Source: Alishewanella aestuarii B11 (GTDB taxonomy: Bacteria; Pseudomonadota; Gammaproteobacteria; Enterobacterales; Alteromonadaceae). Taken from it: a DNA stretch of 64,000 nt. The stretch spans positions 124,001 to 188,000 of the forward strand of contig NZ_ALAB01000039.1 of NCBI RefSeq assembly GCF_000280055.1. The letters run 5' to 3'. The notes under the pieces were generated by a model. The model searched no databases. It was not told the DNA's origin and worked only from the letters and a program-made list of their open reading frames with translations. A program made the position numbers and the translations under genes. Each line of letters begins with the position of its first letter. The stretch's first letter is position 1. Shown here piece after piece: positions 41,109 through 50,344 of this stretch.

Positions 41109-42551
41109 ATGAGTAAAGTCAAACAGGCCATCATCAACGCCTCTATTACCTCGGTATTGCTGCAAGGCATTGCGCTTTGCTCTGCCATTGCCGTGGCGCG
41201 CTTGCTTACACCAGAGCAAATTGGTACCTACGCCGTGGTGGCAGCTTTGGTGATGATTTTATCCGAGTTTAAGGCGCTGGGCGCTGGAGTTTATCTGGTG
41301 CGGGAAGAACAGATAGATTGCAGCAGTGTGCGCAGTGCCCTTGGCCTGACCCTATTGATGTCTTGGTTGCTTGCTGTGCTTATCCTGTTGCTGGCCTTTC
41401 CTATAGCGCGCTATTACCGGATTGAGGAAGCACCACTGTTGTTGCTGATTCTGTCATCGACCTTTGTCATCACACCCTACGTTAGTATTCCCTATGCTTT
41501 GTTGGTTCGGGCGATGGATTTTGCCGCCTTACGCACTATCAAGCTGGTAAGTGCTCTTGTCTCTTTCGTTGCGACGATAATAGGGATTGTGTGGGGATTG
41601 AGTTTTTATGCGCTGGCGCTGGGTTACGCCTTGGGTTTTGCAACCCAGTTGTTGTTACTCAATATGCCGTATCGGCCTGCCCAGATGCAGTACCGTCCTA
41701 AATTTCGACAGATGCAGGGCATTGCCAGTATGGGATTGCTGACTACGGCTGCTGAATTTTTGAAACGTGCCAGCCAGGTGATGCCGGATCTGGTGATTGG
41801 GCGTGTTGGCTCGACCTTTGAGGTTGGTATTTTTTCCCGGGGCCAGGGCTTTGTGCAATTTTTATCTGATGGATTGCGTATGGGAGTGGGGATAGTGTCC
41901 CTGCCATATCTTGCCGAAATCAAGCGCAGCGGCGGCGACTTGGCTGCTGCTTATATTCGGGGCAGTGCTTTATTCAATGCTTTGGCATGGCCGGTGCTGG
42001 CAGTTGCTGCGCTGACCAGTTTGCCGGTGATCAGAGTGTTATTTGGTGAGCAATGGGATGCCGCAGCCCCAATTGCTAAGGTATTAATGGCATATGCGGG
42101 CTTAAAAACAGTTCATTTTCAGTTTCATAGTTTTGTGATTGCGTTGGGAAACCCCAAGCTGACTCTGCTACGGGAAGGGCTTAATGTCCCGGCTATGGCT
42201 TTAGTCTGTATACTATTATACCCCTATGGCATGGTAACCATAGCGTTGGGCTTTGTCGTTGTTGCTTGCCTAGAAGCCTGCTTACTAACACTCTTGCTGC
42301 GACAGTTAACCGGGCTTGATATTCAGAGGTTTTGCATAGCCTTGTTGCACAATCTGGCGATGACCGTACTTTGTGCGCTGCCCTGCTGGCTGTTTTCGAT
42401 ATATTACGATTTCCAGCAAGGCAAGCCCTTGTTAATCGTTGGCTGTCTTGCTTTGGTTATGCCTCTTTGGTGGCTATTTTGTTTAAAATTTCTGCGCCAT
42501 CCGTTGTATTCACAGCTTTGGAGTTCTCGAAAAGCCATCGCTGAGTGCTGA
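41109..42551 (+). CDS. Polysaccharide flippase, Wzx type (GC-normal paralogue)
   Basis: 480 residues, about 12 hydrophobic spans, same family as the proteins at 33187 and 54631. It shares with the 33187 protein the N-terminus MSKV, ARLLTPEQIG, SEFKALGAG, VREEQI-type loop, SIPYALLVRAMDF and PDLVIGRVG, but is encoded in DNA of normal composition. It probably flips the repeat unit built by the local enzymes. It follows the asparagine-synthase-like pair by 9 bases on the same strand and meets the AAC(3)-like gene tail to tail with an 8-base gap. Confidence 0.88.
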   Translation: MSKVKQAIINASITSVLLQGIALCSAIAVARLLTPEQIGTYAVVAALVMILSEFKALGAGVYLVREEQIDCSSVRSALGLTLLMSWLLAVLILLLAFPIARYYRIEEAPLLLLILSSTFVITPYVSIPYALLVRAMDFAALRTIKLVSALVSFVATIIGIVWGLSFYALALGYALGFATQLLLLNMPYRPAQMQYRPKFRQMQGIASMGLLTTAAEFLKRASQVMPDLVIGRVGSTFEVGIFSRGQGFVQFLSDGLRMGVGIVSLPYLAEIKRSGGDLAAAYIRGSALFNALAWPVLAVAALTSLPVIRVLFGEQWDAAAPIAKVLMAYAGLKTVHFQFHSFVIALGNPKLTLLREGLNVPAMALVCILLYPYGMVTIALGFVVVACLEACLLTLLLRQLTGLDIQRFCIALLHNLAMTVLCALPCWLFSIYYDFQQGKPLLIVGCLALVMPLWWLFCLKFLRHPLYSQLWSSRKAIAEC

Positions 42552-42559
42552 GGCTTAGT

Positions 42560-43486
42560 TCAAGGCAAGTTGGCCGCTTTTTGCGCTAACTCCGCCTCAG
42601 GGGTATAAATTGTAATGCCACGCTCTGCCAGCCACTGCAGATGTGTCAGAAAGCCTGCCGCTGGGAGCAACCAGCTTTGACTGTCTCCAACCTGAGCTTG
42701 TTGCAATAGACCGGCTTGCTGCAGACTCTGCCTGAAAAACTCCCGCAAATCTGCTCTGGAAGGATGATCGATCCGCTGTTGTGTCAGTTCAGGCTTGTAG
42801 GATTTAACCGGTACCTGCCAAATCTGGTTATCCTGATCGATACAGGGTAACCGGTACTCCTGATGCCAGACGTTGAGCGGAAAAGCTTCGCCAAGCTGAT
42901 CTTCAAGCAGGTGGTAAAAGGTAACAGGCCCCATACTGATGCCAAGGCCTAATACCTTGGCTTGTGGCAAGGCGGTAAAGCGTTGCCAGGGAGAGCCCTC
43001 GCCAAAGACCGAAGGGGCCTGATGATGGCCATTGGTCAGATAGTCTGCCTGAGCCCCCCAAACCGCCACCGAATGCGTTGGATGCAGACTGCGTTTTACG
43101 CCCGGGAGTTGCAGAAAGGTCTCCGGCAACCGTCCCATATGAGTGCCATGGATCCTGGGATCGAACTGATAGTCTGTCAGTTGACAGGTGGCTTCAATGG
43201 TGCCCCCGGGCAGGTAGTAGGCCGGTAGCAGGATATTGCCTTGTTCACCAACCAGCTGCTGCAGTACCTTAATCACAGTAGCCGGGCCGCCAACCACATA
43301 ACCCAGACTTTTCAGTGATGAGTGTAAAAACAGGGTATCGCCCTGTTGCACGCCCAACTGCTGCAAGTCATGTTGTAGTTGTTCAGCACTGATATGGTTA
43401 GCCTGCTGCTTAAGCTTTTCGGCAGCCCTGTTGCGTTGCAGTCGTTGCAGAATCCGTTTTAGTTGCTGCTTTAGTGAGTTTAACAT
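42560..43486 (-). CDS. AAC(3)-family N-acetyltransferase
   Basis: 308 residues of the aminoglycoside 3-N-acetyltransferase-like family: LFLHSSLKSLGYVVGGPATV, GNILLPAYYLPGG, PGVKRSLHPTHSVAVWG and FYHLLEDQLG. The PTHSVA segment holds the conserved His used in acetyl transfer from acetyl-CoA. Family members in polysaccharide or secondary-metabolite loci acetylate amino sugars rather than antibiotics. Given the context I infer modification of an amino sugar; resistance is unlikely to be its role. The ATG follows AAGGAAG. It forms a two-gene minus-strand unit with the 43513 gene. Confidence 0.85.
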   Translation of the reverse strand: MLNSLKQQLKRILQRLQRNRAAEKLKQQANHISAEQLQHDLQQLGVQQGDTLFLHSSLKSLGYVVGGPATVIKVLQQLVGEQGNILLPAYYLPGGTIEATCQLTDYQFDPRIHGTHMGRLPETFLQLPGVKRSLHPTHSVAVWGAQADYLTNGHHQAPSVFGEGSPWQRFTALPQAKVLGLGISMGPVTFYHLLEDQLGEAFPLNVWHQEYRLPCIDQDNQIWQVPVKSYKPELTQQRIDHPSRADLREFFRQSLQQAGLLQQAQVGDSQSWLLPAAGFLTHLQWLAERGITIYTPEAELAQKAANLP

Positions 43487-43512
43487 CGTGCTTCCTTGTA
43501 TCGGTAATAGGT

Positions 43513-44592
43513 TTAGCTGTTACAGTTCAGGCTATAGCTAAAGCATGCCAGATGGCGCGCGCCACAGTTTAGTGTGGTAAAGAGTAACTGCTTGGCCGGC
43601 ACAGTACCTGCGGGCAAGTACAGCATGCCATAGCGGCTGACTGTCGGCATCTGACTGTCCCGGTAATCCAGAGCCAGTACTTGTTGCCAGCGGCCATCAG
43701 GGCTGCGATACCAAAGTGCAGCCTGCTCTGGAGTGTCCTGTAATCTGCCGGGTTCATAGGTGGTTGCCATAAAGGCGCCACCATCTGCACACTGAACTGC
43801 CGCATAGGCCGGGTTACCGATAGTTGCTACCTGTACTCTTTGCTGGCTGGCAAACTCATAGCGATAGATATGATTGATCGCACTAGCCGGGGCATCTTTA
43901 CCCGCATCCATCCCCCATTCAATCGCATCGGGAAAGAACAGCAGGCTGATAGCCCGCCAGCTCTGATCACCGCCGGCAAATTTATGCACGCTTTGAAATT
44001 CGTCGTCGGTGTAGTAAAGGGCAGATTCATGGTCCGCATCACCAGTCGTGATCCAAAGCCGGTTGCGGTAAGGATCATAGCTGATGGCATGGATATGTTT
44101 GATGTCTGAACGGGGGAAAGCCCAGCACACTGTAGCGACATTTTGCTGGCTATCAATTCGAAGCACCCGGATATCGGACTGATGGTTATTCAGATATTCA
44201 CCAAAGTACACCATATCTGAGCCCGGATGCAGCGCCATACCACCGCGTAAGGGGCCGGCAAAGCTAGTCAGGCCTTGTAGTTGGCAGACACTGGTATCTC
44301 CTGACTGTGAGGAATGAATATAAATCTGATCATAAACAATGACCATATCTTGTTTACCCGTCGTAATCAGATGTTCAATACCTAACTGTGGTTTTAACCA
44401 TTGTCTCAAACGGCTTCGTGCCAGACGATATTTTAAGCTTGCCAGTAAGCCATTATTTTTGGCTGGTAAGGTGAAACATTGCTGGAGCCGCTTACTCTGG
44501 TTCTGCAGCAGAAAAACACTATGATCACGGCTACACAGATAACCCTGGGGCGTGACACAGTGCACAATTAAATTTTTGTAAAGCAATTCCAT
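43513..44592 (-). CDS. Hypothetical protein, beta-propeller-like
   Basis: 359 residues that I do not recognise as a named family. There is no signal peptide or membrane helix. The sequence shows repeated beta-strand-rich blocks with aromatic and Asp/Gly turns, such as LRGGMALHPGSDMVYFGEYL, HAISYDPYRNRLWITTGDAD and AVQCADGGAFMATTYEPGRL. This pattern suggests a six- or seven-bladed propeller of the glycosidase/WD or lactonase style. The N-terminal 90 residues are more basic and less repetitive. It precedes the AAC(3)-like gene in a minus-strand pair (26-base gap), so a cytoplasmic role in building or editing the sugar unit is possible. A GGAG site lies 11 bases before the ATG. Confidence 0.6.
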   Translation of the reverse strand: MELLYKNLIVHCVTPQGYLCSRDHSVFLLQNQSKRLQQCFTLPAKNNGLLASLKYRLARSRLRQWLKPQLGIEHLITTGKQDMVIVYDQIYIHSSQSGDTSVCQLQGLTSFAGPLRGGMALHPGSDMVYFGEYLNNHQSDIRVLRIDSQQNVATVCWAFPRSDIKHIHAISYDPYRNRLWITTGDADHESALYYTDDEFQSVHKFAGGDQSWRAISLLFFPDAIEWGMDAGKDAPASAINHIYRYEFASQQRVQVATIGNPAYAAVQCADGGAFMATTYEPGRLQDTPEQAALWYRSPDGRWQQVLALDYRDSQMPTVSRYGMLYLPAGTVPAKQLLFTTLNCGARHLACFSYSLNCNS

Positions 44593-44771
44593 TTTTTCAA
44601 GGCTCCGTAACAGTGTTGGTATAGCCGAGTATCTACCTTAAAGATTGAACGATGGTCGTCGGTAATGCATAATCAACACGTAAAAATTGTAAACCACGGT
44701 TAACTAAGCGTACATCCATTACTATTTATAATGGCGGTAAGCTTGTTCCTTTATTCAGCACTGTTGACTCG

Positions 44772-45605
44772 TTGTCAGAGGTGCAGGGTATCTTGATCAT
44801 AGAGCAAAAGGACTTGGTATTGAAGCAGGCGAAAGTATTAAAACTCAGTCAATATAAGGATGTGTATCAGATCCCCGGAGAAAACGGTAAGCCTTTTATT
44901 TTAAAGCGCTTTAAAGGCTGGGCGAAAATCCATTGTTATAACAATGCGAGCTACACGCTGCATGCTCTTAAGTTATTATCGAGGACCCTTAGCTCGGCAA
45001 CAGTTCCGACCTGGGCCGAACTGGGGGAAGATGATGTGTCCGTCAAAATGGAGTTTCTACCTGGCCTTGCTACCGGTCGTCCTGTTTTCCCTGCGGATTA
45101 TCGGTTTTATCACCGGTTTTTTAGCGAGCTATATCAGTTGCCATCAATTCCGGAGTGGATTAAAAATATTCGTTCATCGCAGGTTATACCGGCGCACATC
45201 TTAAATCGAATTCCTGATACACAGCCGATGGCTTTAGGTTTTAAAGGCGATGCTTGGCTGAACCTCCTATTACAGGATCAACGTTTGATCTTGGCTGATG
45301 TCGAAGACCTTTGCCTCGAACCTCTGGGATTGAGTGAGGCTGTGGCTATTTTAGATATGACAACAGCCGCCACTAGTGCTAATTTCAGGGCATTGAGAGG
45401 ATTATTTGCGCTGCAGCAGATCAAGCCTGCTTTTGCGAATCAACTGACCATTGCCCAAGCGACGCTGGTGATTGAACTGGCGCGGCAGATCTGGGAAACC
45501 AGACTCGTACACTGCGGTAGTATAAGAAAATGGTGTAAATTAAAAATTGCTGACTGGCTAATCGTCAAACTGCTTGCAAAGTTGCGATCTGGAGCCTTGC
45601 AATGA
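44772..45605 (+). CDS. Kinase-like (phosphotransferase-fold) protein, function unknown
   Basis: About 277 residues. The N-terminal half has a Lys-containing strand (GKPFILKRFKGWAKIH) and the C-terminal half has FKGDAWLNLLLQDQRLILAD followed by VEDL. The spacing of GD-x4-N-x-L and ADxED resembles the catalytic and metal-binding loops of aminoglycoside-phosphotransferase/RIO-type kinases, with the usual HxD replaced by KGD. It may phosphorylate a sugar or lipid, or may be a pseudokinase. The start is uncertain: the open frame begins with a TTG at 44772, and another TTG at 44793 has AGGGT just upstream; no ATG is near. It overlaps the deacetylase gene by ATGA. Confidence 0.55.
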   Translation: MSEVQGILIIEQKDLVLKQAKVLKLSQYKDVYQIPGENGKPFILKRFKGWAKIHCYNNASYTLHALKLLSRTLSSATVPTWAELGEDDVSVKMEFLPGLATGRPVFPADYRFYHRFFSELYQLPSIPEWIKNIRSSQVIPAHILNRIPDTQPMALGFKGDAWLNLLLQDQRLILADVEDLCLEPLGLSEAVAILDMTTAATSANFRALRGLFALQQIKPAFANQLTIAQATLVIELARQIWETRLVHCGSIRKWCKLKIADWLIVKLLAKLRSGALQ

Positions 45606-46573
45606 TATTCACCTACCCTTTTTTTCAATTCTTCCGCCAGCTACACCAGTGGCTCTCTGGGAACCGCCTGACCATTCTGACATACCATCGTGTGGCACCT
45701 GAAGGCCAGGTTACGTTTCAGCCAGCTTTGACCACCGAGCAGTTTGAGCAGCAGCTAATCTGGATCAAGCGTTATTTTACGGTGCTCACGCTGGCTCAGG
45801 CGGGGCAACTGGCGGCACAGGGGACTTTGCCGGCCAATGCCGCGGTAATTAGTATTGATGATGGTTACAGTGATTGCTACGAGCATATCTATCCTTTACT
45901 GCTAAAACATAACCTGACAGCGAGTTTTTTTATTACCACTGCCGGTTTAGCGGAAGGGCAGCTGTGGGAAGAAAGTATTGCTCAGGCGGTGATCGATGCT
46001 CGATTAGCCCGCACTGAGTTGGTGTTCCGCAACCAGAGTTATCCGCTGCAAACCTATCAGCAGCGCTTGCACTGCAGTCAGCAGGTTATTGAAACTCTGA
46101 AATATTTGCCACTTGCTGAGCGACAAACTGAGCTTAAGCAGTTATGGCAGTTAGCCGATGCACCCTCAGCTGCCCAGCAGTTTCTGACCCAGGCGCAGAT
46201 CCGGGAAATGGCTTTGCAGGGTATGGAGTTTGGTGCCCATACCGTAAATCATCCGATCCTGGCGTTGGAGCAGGACGATGTTGCCTTAGCAGAAATCGTG
46301 CAGAGTAAGCAGCAGCTCGAGGAAATTTTGCAGCAGCAGGTGGTTAGCTTCGCTTACCCGAATGGCCAGTATGGCCGAGATTTCTCAGACCGTCATCAGG
46401 CAATGGTGGCGGCAGCGGGCTTTCACTATGCGGTATCAACAAATGCCGGTAGCAATAGTGACCTTAAACAGCAGGCGCTCTGTTTGTGCCGGATCTCGCC
46501 GTGGCCCACGTCGGAAGGCCGGTTTCTCTATAGTTTATTAAATGGCAGTGGAAAGCACTATGATGCCAGCTGA
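45602..46573 (+). CDS. Polysaccharide deacetylase (NodB homology)
   Basis: 323 residues with the NodB-type catalytic domain of carbohydrate esterase family 4. LTILTYHRVAPEG lies near the N-terminus, AVISIDDGYSDCYEHIYPLL carries the metal/catalytic Asp pair, FFITTAGLAEG follows, and FGAHTVNHPILALE carries the two metal-binding His residues. SFAYPNGQYG is the C-terminal conserved strand. It removes N-acetyl groups from a polysaccharide or lipid-linked sugar. There is no clear signal peptide, though residues 1-20 are hydrophobic. It is distinct from the XrtA-type deacetylase at 57575. The ATG overlaps the upstream stop, and the downstream glycosyltransferase gene overlaps its end. Confidence 0.88.
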   Translation: MIFTYPFFQFFRQLHQWLSGNRLTILTYHRVAPEGQVTFQPALTTEQFEQQLIWIKRYFTVLTLAQAGQLAAQGTLPANAAVISIDDGYSDCYEHIYPLLLKHNLTASFFITTAGLAEGQLWEESIAQAVIDARLARTELVFRNQSYPLQTYQQRLHCSQQVIETLKYLPLAERQTELKQLWQLADAPSAAQQFLTQAQIREMALQGMEFGAHTVNHPILALEQDDVALAEIVQSKQQLEEILQQQVVSFAYPNGQYGRDFSDRHQAMVAAAGFHYAVSTNAGSNSDLKQQALCLCRISPWPTSEGRFLYSLLNGSGKHYDAS

Positions 46574-47834
46574 AACACGCAAAACCTTGTTGATGGTGGC
46601 ACTGGATTATCCCCCCTGTCAGAGCGCCGGAGTACAGCGCACCTATAAGTTTGCCCAGTACCTGCAGAGCTATGGTTGGGATGTGGTGGTATTAACGGTT
46701 AAAGAGCAGGTCTACGAACGCTGTGATCATTCTGCTGGTACGCCTGACGTGTTGCACGTAGAACGCTGTGCTGCTATTGATGCCGCCCGTGATCTGGCCT
46801 GGCGCGGCAAGTACCTCGGGTTTAGTTGTGTACCGGATCGCTGGTGGAGCTGGGCATTAACTGCGATCCCAGCCGGTAAAAAACTGATTGCCCGTTTTAA
46901 GCCCGATGTCATTTGGAGCACCTACCCGGTATCGACCGCACATTTTATTGCCTACCGGTTACAGCAAAGCAGTGGTTTACCCTGGATAGCTGATTATCGG
47001 GATCCGCTGCAGTGTCGTTACGACCCCAGTGCCCGGCGCTACAGCGGCCTGGCGAAATGGATTGAAAAACAAACGATTAAACACTGTAGCCTGGCGGTAT
47101 TTACCACAGACAATGCTGCCAAGTTATATCAACGGTTATATCCACAACAGCTACTGCGCAAGTTCCGGGTGATTGAAAACGGTTTTGATGAGGAGAATTT
47201 CCGGCAGTTAGCAGCGAGTGGGCCGGTTAGCGCTGAGCGGTTCCGGTTATTACATAGCGGTGCCTTATATGGCGATGGCCGGGATCCAACACCGATTTTC
47301 AGAGCATTATCGCTGTTAAAACAGCAAGGTAAGTTGAATGCTCAAAACTTTGTGCTGAGTTTCCGTGGTTGTCAGGCACAGCCGGGGATTATGGCTCTGC
47401 TGTCAGAGCTGGCGATTAGCGAGCTGGTTGAGTTTTTACCCGGCGTGAGTTATCTCGATTCGTTAACAGAAATGCTCAGTGCGGATGCGCTATTGTTGTT
47501 ACAGGGGCCTTTGTTTAACAATCAGATCCCGAGTAAGTTATACGACTATATCCGTGCTGGCCGCCCGATCCTGGCGATGACGCCCGCACAAAGCGCCACG
47601 GCGCGGGCGCTGGCTGCTTATCCGCAGCAATACTGTGCCATGGTTGCGGATGAGCTTGCTGCTGCGCTGGCAAGCTTGCTGGATGAAAGAACTCCGGCTG
47701 CGCTGGTCACTCCGACTCAGGCTGCGGTGTATTCGCGCCATTCCCGCACGGCAGAATTAGCTGCCTTACTTACTGAGGTCTGCGCTGCAAGTACCTCTGT
47801 CACCCTGTCTGAAAGCGGACAGGGTGTGGCCTAG
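46560..47834 (+). CDS. Glycosyltransferase family 4-like protein
   Basis: A GT-B enzyme of about 424 residues. The N-terminal acceptor domain has MVALDYPPCQSAGVQRTYKF and FKPDVIWSTYPVSTAHFIAY, and IADYRDPLQCRYDPSA is typical of this branch. The donor domain has RLLHSGALYGDGRDPTPIFR and SKLYDYIRAGRPILAMTP, the conserved UDP-sugar-binding stretch. I prefer the ATG at 46560, with GGAAAG upstream; an in-frame ATG at 46542 lacks a ribosome site. Either start overlaps the deacetylase gene. The following gene begins 10 bases after the stop. Confidence 0.85.
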   Translation: MMPAETRKTLLMVALDYPPCQSAGVQRTYKFAQYLQSYGWDVVVLTVKEQVYERCDHSAGTPDVLHVERCAAIDAARDLAWRGKYLGFSCVPDRWWSWALTAIPAGKKLIARFKPDVIWSTYPVSTAHFIAYRLQQSSGLPWIADYRDPLQCRYDPSARRYSGLAKWIEKQTIKHCSLAVFTTDNAAKLYQRLYPQQLLRKFRVIENGFDEENFRQLAASGPVSAERFRLLHSGALYGDGRDPTPIFRALSLLKQQGKLNAQNFVLSFRGCQAQPGIMALLSELAISELVEFLPGVSYLDSLTEMLSADALLLLQGPLFNNQIPSKLYDYIRAGRPILAMTPAQSATARALAAYPQQYCAMVADELAAALASLLDERTPAALVTPTQAAVYSRHSRTAELAALLTEVCAASTSVTLSESGQGVA

Positions 47835-47844
47835 CTGGGAGACG

Positions 47845-50319
47845 ATGGTGTTGAAACGTCTTGGGTACTGGTTGCTGTTACCGCTGTTGCTGGTGGCGTT
47901 ACTGTTTTACAGCCTAACCATTAAGGGCAGTGTGCAACCCCGTAAGATCAGTAGTCAGGATGTGCGGGAATCTCACCAGTTATTGAAAAGTAGCTGGCAA
48001 CGCCTGGTGGCAGATGATCAAACCCAGGTTTTGGCGTTAGACGAAAAACATCTGGATGCGCTGCTTAATGTTGCCACGCAAAGCCTGCGTCCTATTACCT
48101 TTCACGGCAGTCTGACTGACTTTGGCTTAGTGATCCATGGCGCCCGTAGTTTGCCGGCACCTTTCTCCGGACGCATTTTCTATTTTTCCTGCGTGCTGGC
48201 GGAGCAACCCGCCGGTTTTGCGATTGAGTCCTGCAAACTGGGTAAACTGCCGTTATCGGGTCGCTTAATGATGCAGTTAATGCGGTTTTCCTTGTGGGCC
48301 TTTATCCAGGCACCGGAGGATAAACTGATCTATGAACTGTTTCAAAGCGGACGGGTAGAGCAGCAAACACTCAGTTTCCATAAACAGCAGGCGATGCGGA
48401 TCCGTCCCGAACTCGCCGCTGTGGTGTCGGGTGGGATTAATCTGGGAGTGGGGACGGTACAGGGGCGGGGCGCACCTTTGCCGCTGGAGCCCTATTTTGA
48501 GGTATTAACTGAGCTGGCAAAAGCGCACCCTGAGCAACGTCAATTGGCGTTCTATCTACAGCAGATGCTGCGTGAAGCCATGCGCAGAGGCGGAGATAGT
48601 TTTGAGCGCGAAGCATCAACCGCGCTGTGGGCCCTTGCCATTAGTGCCGCAGACCGACGTTTTCTGCGTTTTAGTAACGGTACAGTCAGTGCGGAGCAGG
48701 TCCCGGAATTACCGCCATTGCTGCTGAGCGGGCGTCGCGATCTGGCATTGCACTTTCTCTACTCCGCTGTGATTAAAATGGTTGGTAATCAGCAATTGGC
48801 CATACAAATTGGCGCCCTAAAAGAGTTATCGGATGCCGGTTCGGGGGGCAGCGGCTTTAGCTTTGTCGATATGGCCGCCAACAAAGCTGGCATTTGGATG
48901 GTGCAGCAGCTTGGTAATATTGACCGGCAGCAGGTTTTTACGTTGGATGTTGATGACTTTGAGGCTGCTTTTATGCCGATCTGGCATGATTTGCCAGAGG
49001 GGCTATCCGAGCGACAATTAAATCAAGCGCTTGGCGGGCCTGACGGCCCCGGGGCTCAGGCCTTATTAACCCGTATTGAAGAACGGTTAGCCGCGTTATC
49101 TTTGTATCGTGCTGATACTAAGCCGGTTGCACAGCTCACAAACAGCGACATTGAAAGGTTACCGCCGCCAAAGCTGACACTGATCGCTGATTTGCATTTA
49201 CACAGCCGTTTCTCAGACGGTTCGCGCGATATAGATTGGCTGGCACAGCAAGGTCGGCAGTTTGGTTGTGATGTGATCGCCCTTACCGACCATACCGATT
49301 TAAGTAACAAGCGATTTAATGAGCAGGCATATCTGGATGCCATTCGCAGTGCGCGGCAAAAATACGCCCCGCTTAGGGTATTAAGTGGCCTGGAATGGAA
49401 TATTCCGCCGTTGGGGGGACGGGAACACGTATCGGTATTGTTGCCACAGCTGACGGAAAACGCTGAATTGCTGAAGATCTTCCGCCAGCGCTTTGATAAT
49501 GAGCGTAATCTCAGTGGTGAAGATGCATTGCAGGCTATGGCTTGGTTAGAACAGAATTTCCCCGGTGTGTTGTTGTTCTATAATCATCCGAGCCGTAAGG
49601 ACTTCTCAGCCAAAGAAAATCTATGGGATGTCAAACTCTGGCGGCAACAGCAACAACTGTTGGTCGGTTTTGAGGGTGGGCCAGGGCACCAAAGAGCCGG
49701 CGCCTCCTATAACTGGTTGTATCGCACGGTACACGGCTGGGATCCCGCAGTTGCAGTTGTCGGAGGACAATGGGATCGTCTGCTGCAACAGGGCGAACGG
49801 TTTTGGGGCGCCAGTTCGAATTCAGATTACCACACCGAGAAGCTCGACTACCGGCCATGTCAGTTCTCTCGCACCCACTTACTTGTTAGCGATAATTCAG
49901 AGCAAAGCATTTTTCAAGCACTGCGGCATGGTCGCTTCTATGGCTCTCAGGGTAATTTTGTCCGTGAACTGGATTTCAGACTGCAACTCCCTGATGCGCA
50001 GATGCTATATAGCGGCGATGAGGCCAGCGTCGCAGCACGGCAAGCTTATCAGGTGAGCATTGACCTGAATTTGCACGAACGCGATTTTTCCGGTCACCCG
50101 GCCTGGTTGGATAAGTTAGAGCTGATTCTGATCACGCCGGATGCGATCAAAGCCGTACCGCTCTATCCAGAGCGCAGTGGTCAGCGGTATCAGGTAAGCT
50201 GGCAGGGGCAGTTGGACGGTGACTTCGTTGTTGTGCGCGTCCGCGGAGCCATGCAAACTGCCGAAGGTCAGTGGCATTATTTTTATACTAATCCGATCAG
50301 GCTGCTGCGCAGCCGTTAG
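47845..50319 (+). CDS. Membrane-anchored PHP-domain metallo-phosphoesterase fused to an unknown N-terminal domain
   Basis: 824 residues: an N-terminal membrane anchor (about 5-25, LGYWLLLPLLLVALLFYSLT) and an uncharacterised region of about 420 residues containing GRRDLALHFLYSAVIKMVGN and GSGFSFVDMAANKAG. A PHP domain (about 445-690) has DLHLHSRFSDGSRDIDWLAQ, ALTDHTDLSN, LLFYNHPSRKD and the late SSNSDYH. These His/Asp positions match trinuclear-metal PHP phosphoesterases. A C-terminal beta-rich tail follows. The active site should face the periplasm. The substrate is unknown; a lipid-pyrophosphate sugar or polymer phosphate is one possibility. The start at 47845 (ATG, then GTG at 47848) follows GGGAG. 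Confidence 0.75.
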   Translation: MVLKRLGYWLLLPLLLVALLFYSLTIKGSVQPRKISSQDVRESHQLLKSSWQRLVADDQTQVLALDEKHLDALLNVATQSLRPITFHGSLTDFGLVIHGARSLPAPFSGRIFYFSCVLAEQPAGFAIESCKLGKLPLSGRLMMQLMRFSLWAFIQAPEDKLIYELFQSGRVEQQTLSFHKQQAMRIRPELAAVVSGGINLGVGTVQGRGAPLPLEPYFEVLTELAKAHPEQRQLAFYLQQMLREAMRRGGDSFEREASTALWALAISAADRRFLRFSNGTVSAEQVPELPPLLLSGRRDLALHFLYSAVIKMVGNQQLAIQIGALKELSDAGSGGSGFSFVDMAANKAGIWMVQQLGNIDRQQVFTLDVDDFEAAFMPIWHDLPEGLSERQLNQALGGPDGPGAQALLTRIEERLAALSLYRADTKPVAQLTNSDIERLPPPKLTLIADLHLHSRFSDGSRDIDWLAQQGRQFGCDVIALTDHTDLSNKRFNEQAYLDAIRSARQKYAPLRVLSGLEWNIPPLGGREHVSVLLPQLTENAELLKIFRQRFDNERNLSGEDALQAMAWLEQNFPGVLLFYNHPSRKDFSAKENLWDVKLWRQQQQLLVGFEGGPGHQRAGASYNWLYRTVHGWDPAVAVVGGQWDRLLQQGERFWGASSNSDYHTEKLDYRPCQFSRTHLLVSDNSEQSIFQALRHGRFYGSQGNFVRELDFRLQLPDAQMLYSGDEASVAARQAYQVSIDLNLHERDFSGHPAWLDKLELILITPDAIKAVPLYPERSGQRYQVSWQGQLDGDFVVVRVRGAMQTAEGQWHYFYTNPIRLLRSR

Positions 50320-50344
50320 CCGGATGACTTTGGGATCTCAGAAC

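Noticed and set aside
42560-43486. Aminoglycoside resistance gene
   Set aside because: The protein belongs to the AAC(3) fold family, but its place between polysaccharide genes makes amino-sugar acetylation the better reading; nothing indicates a resistance cassette.
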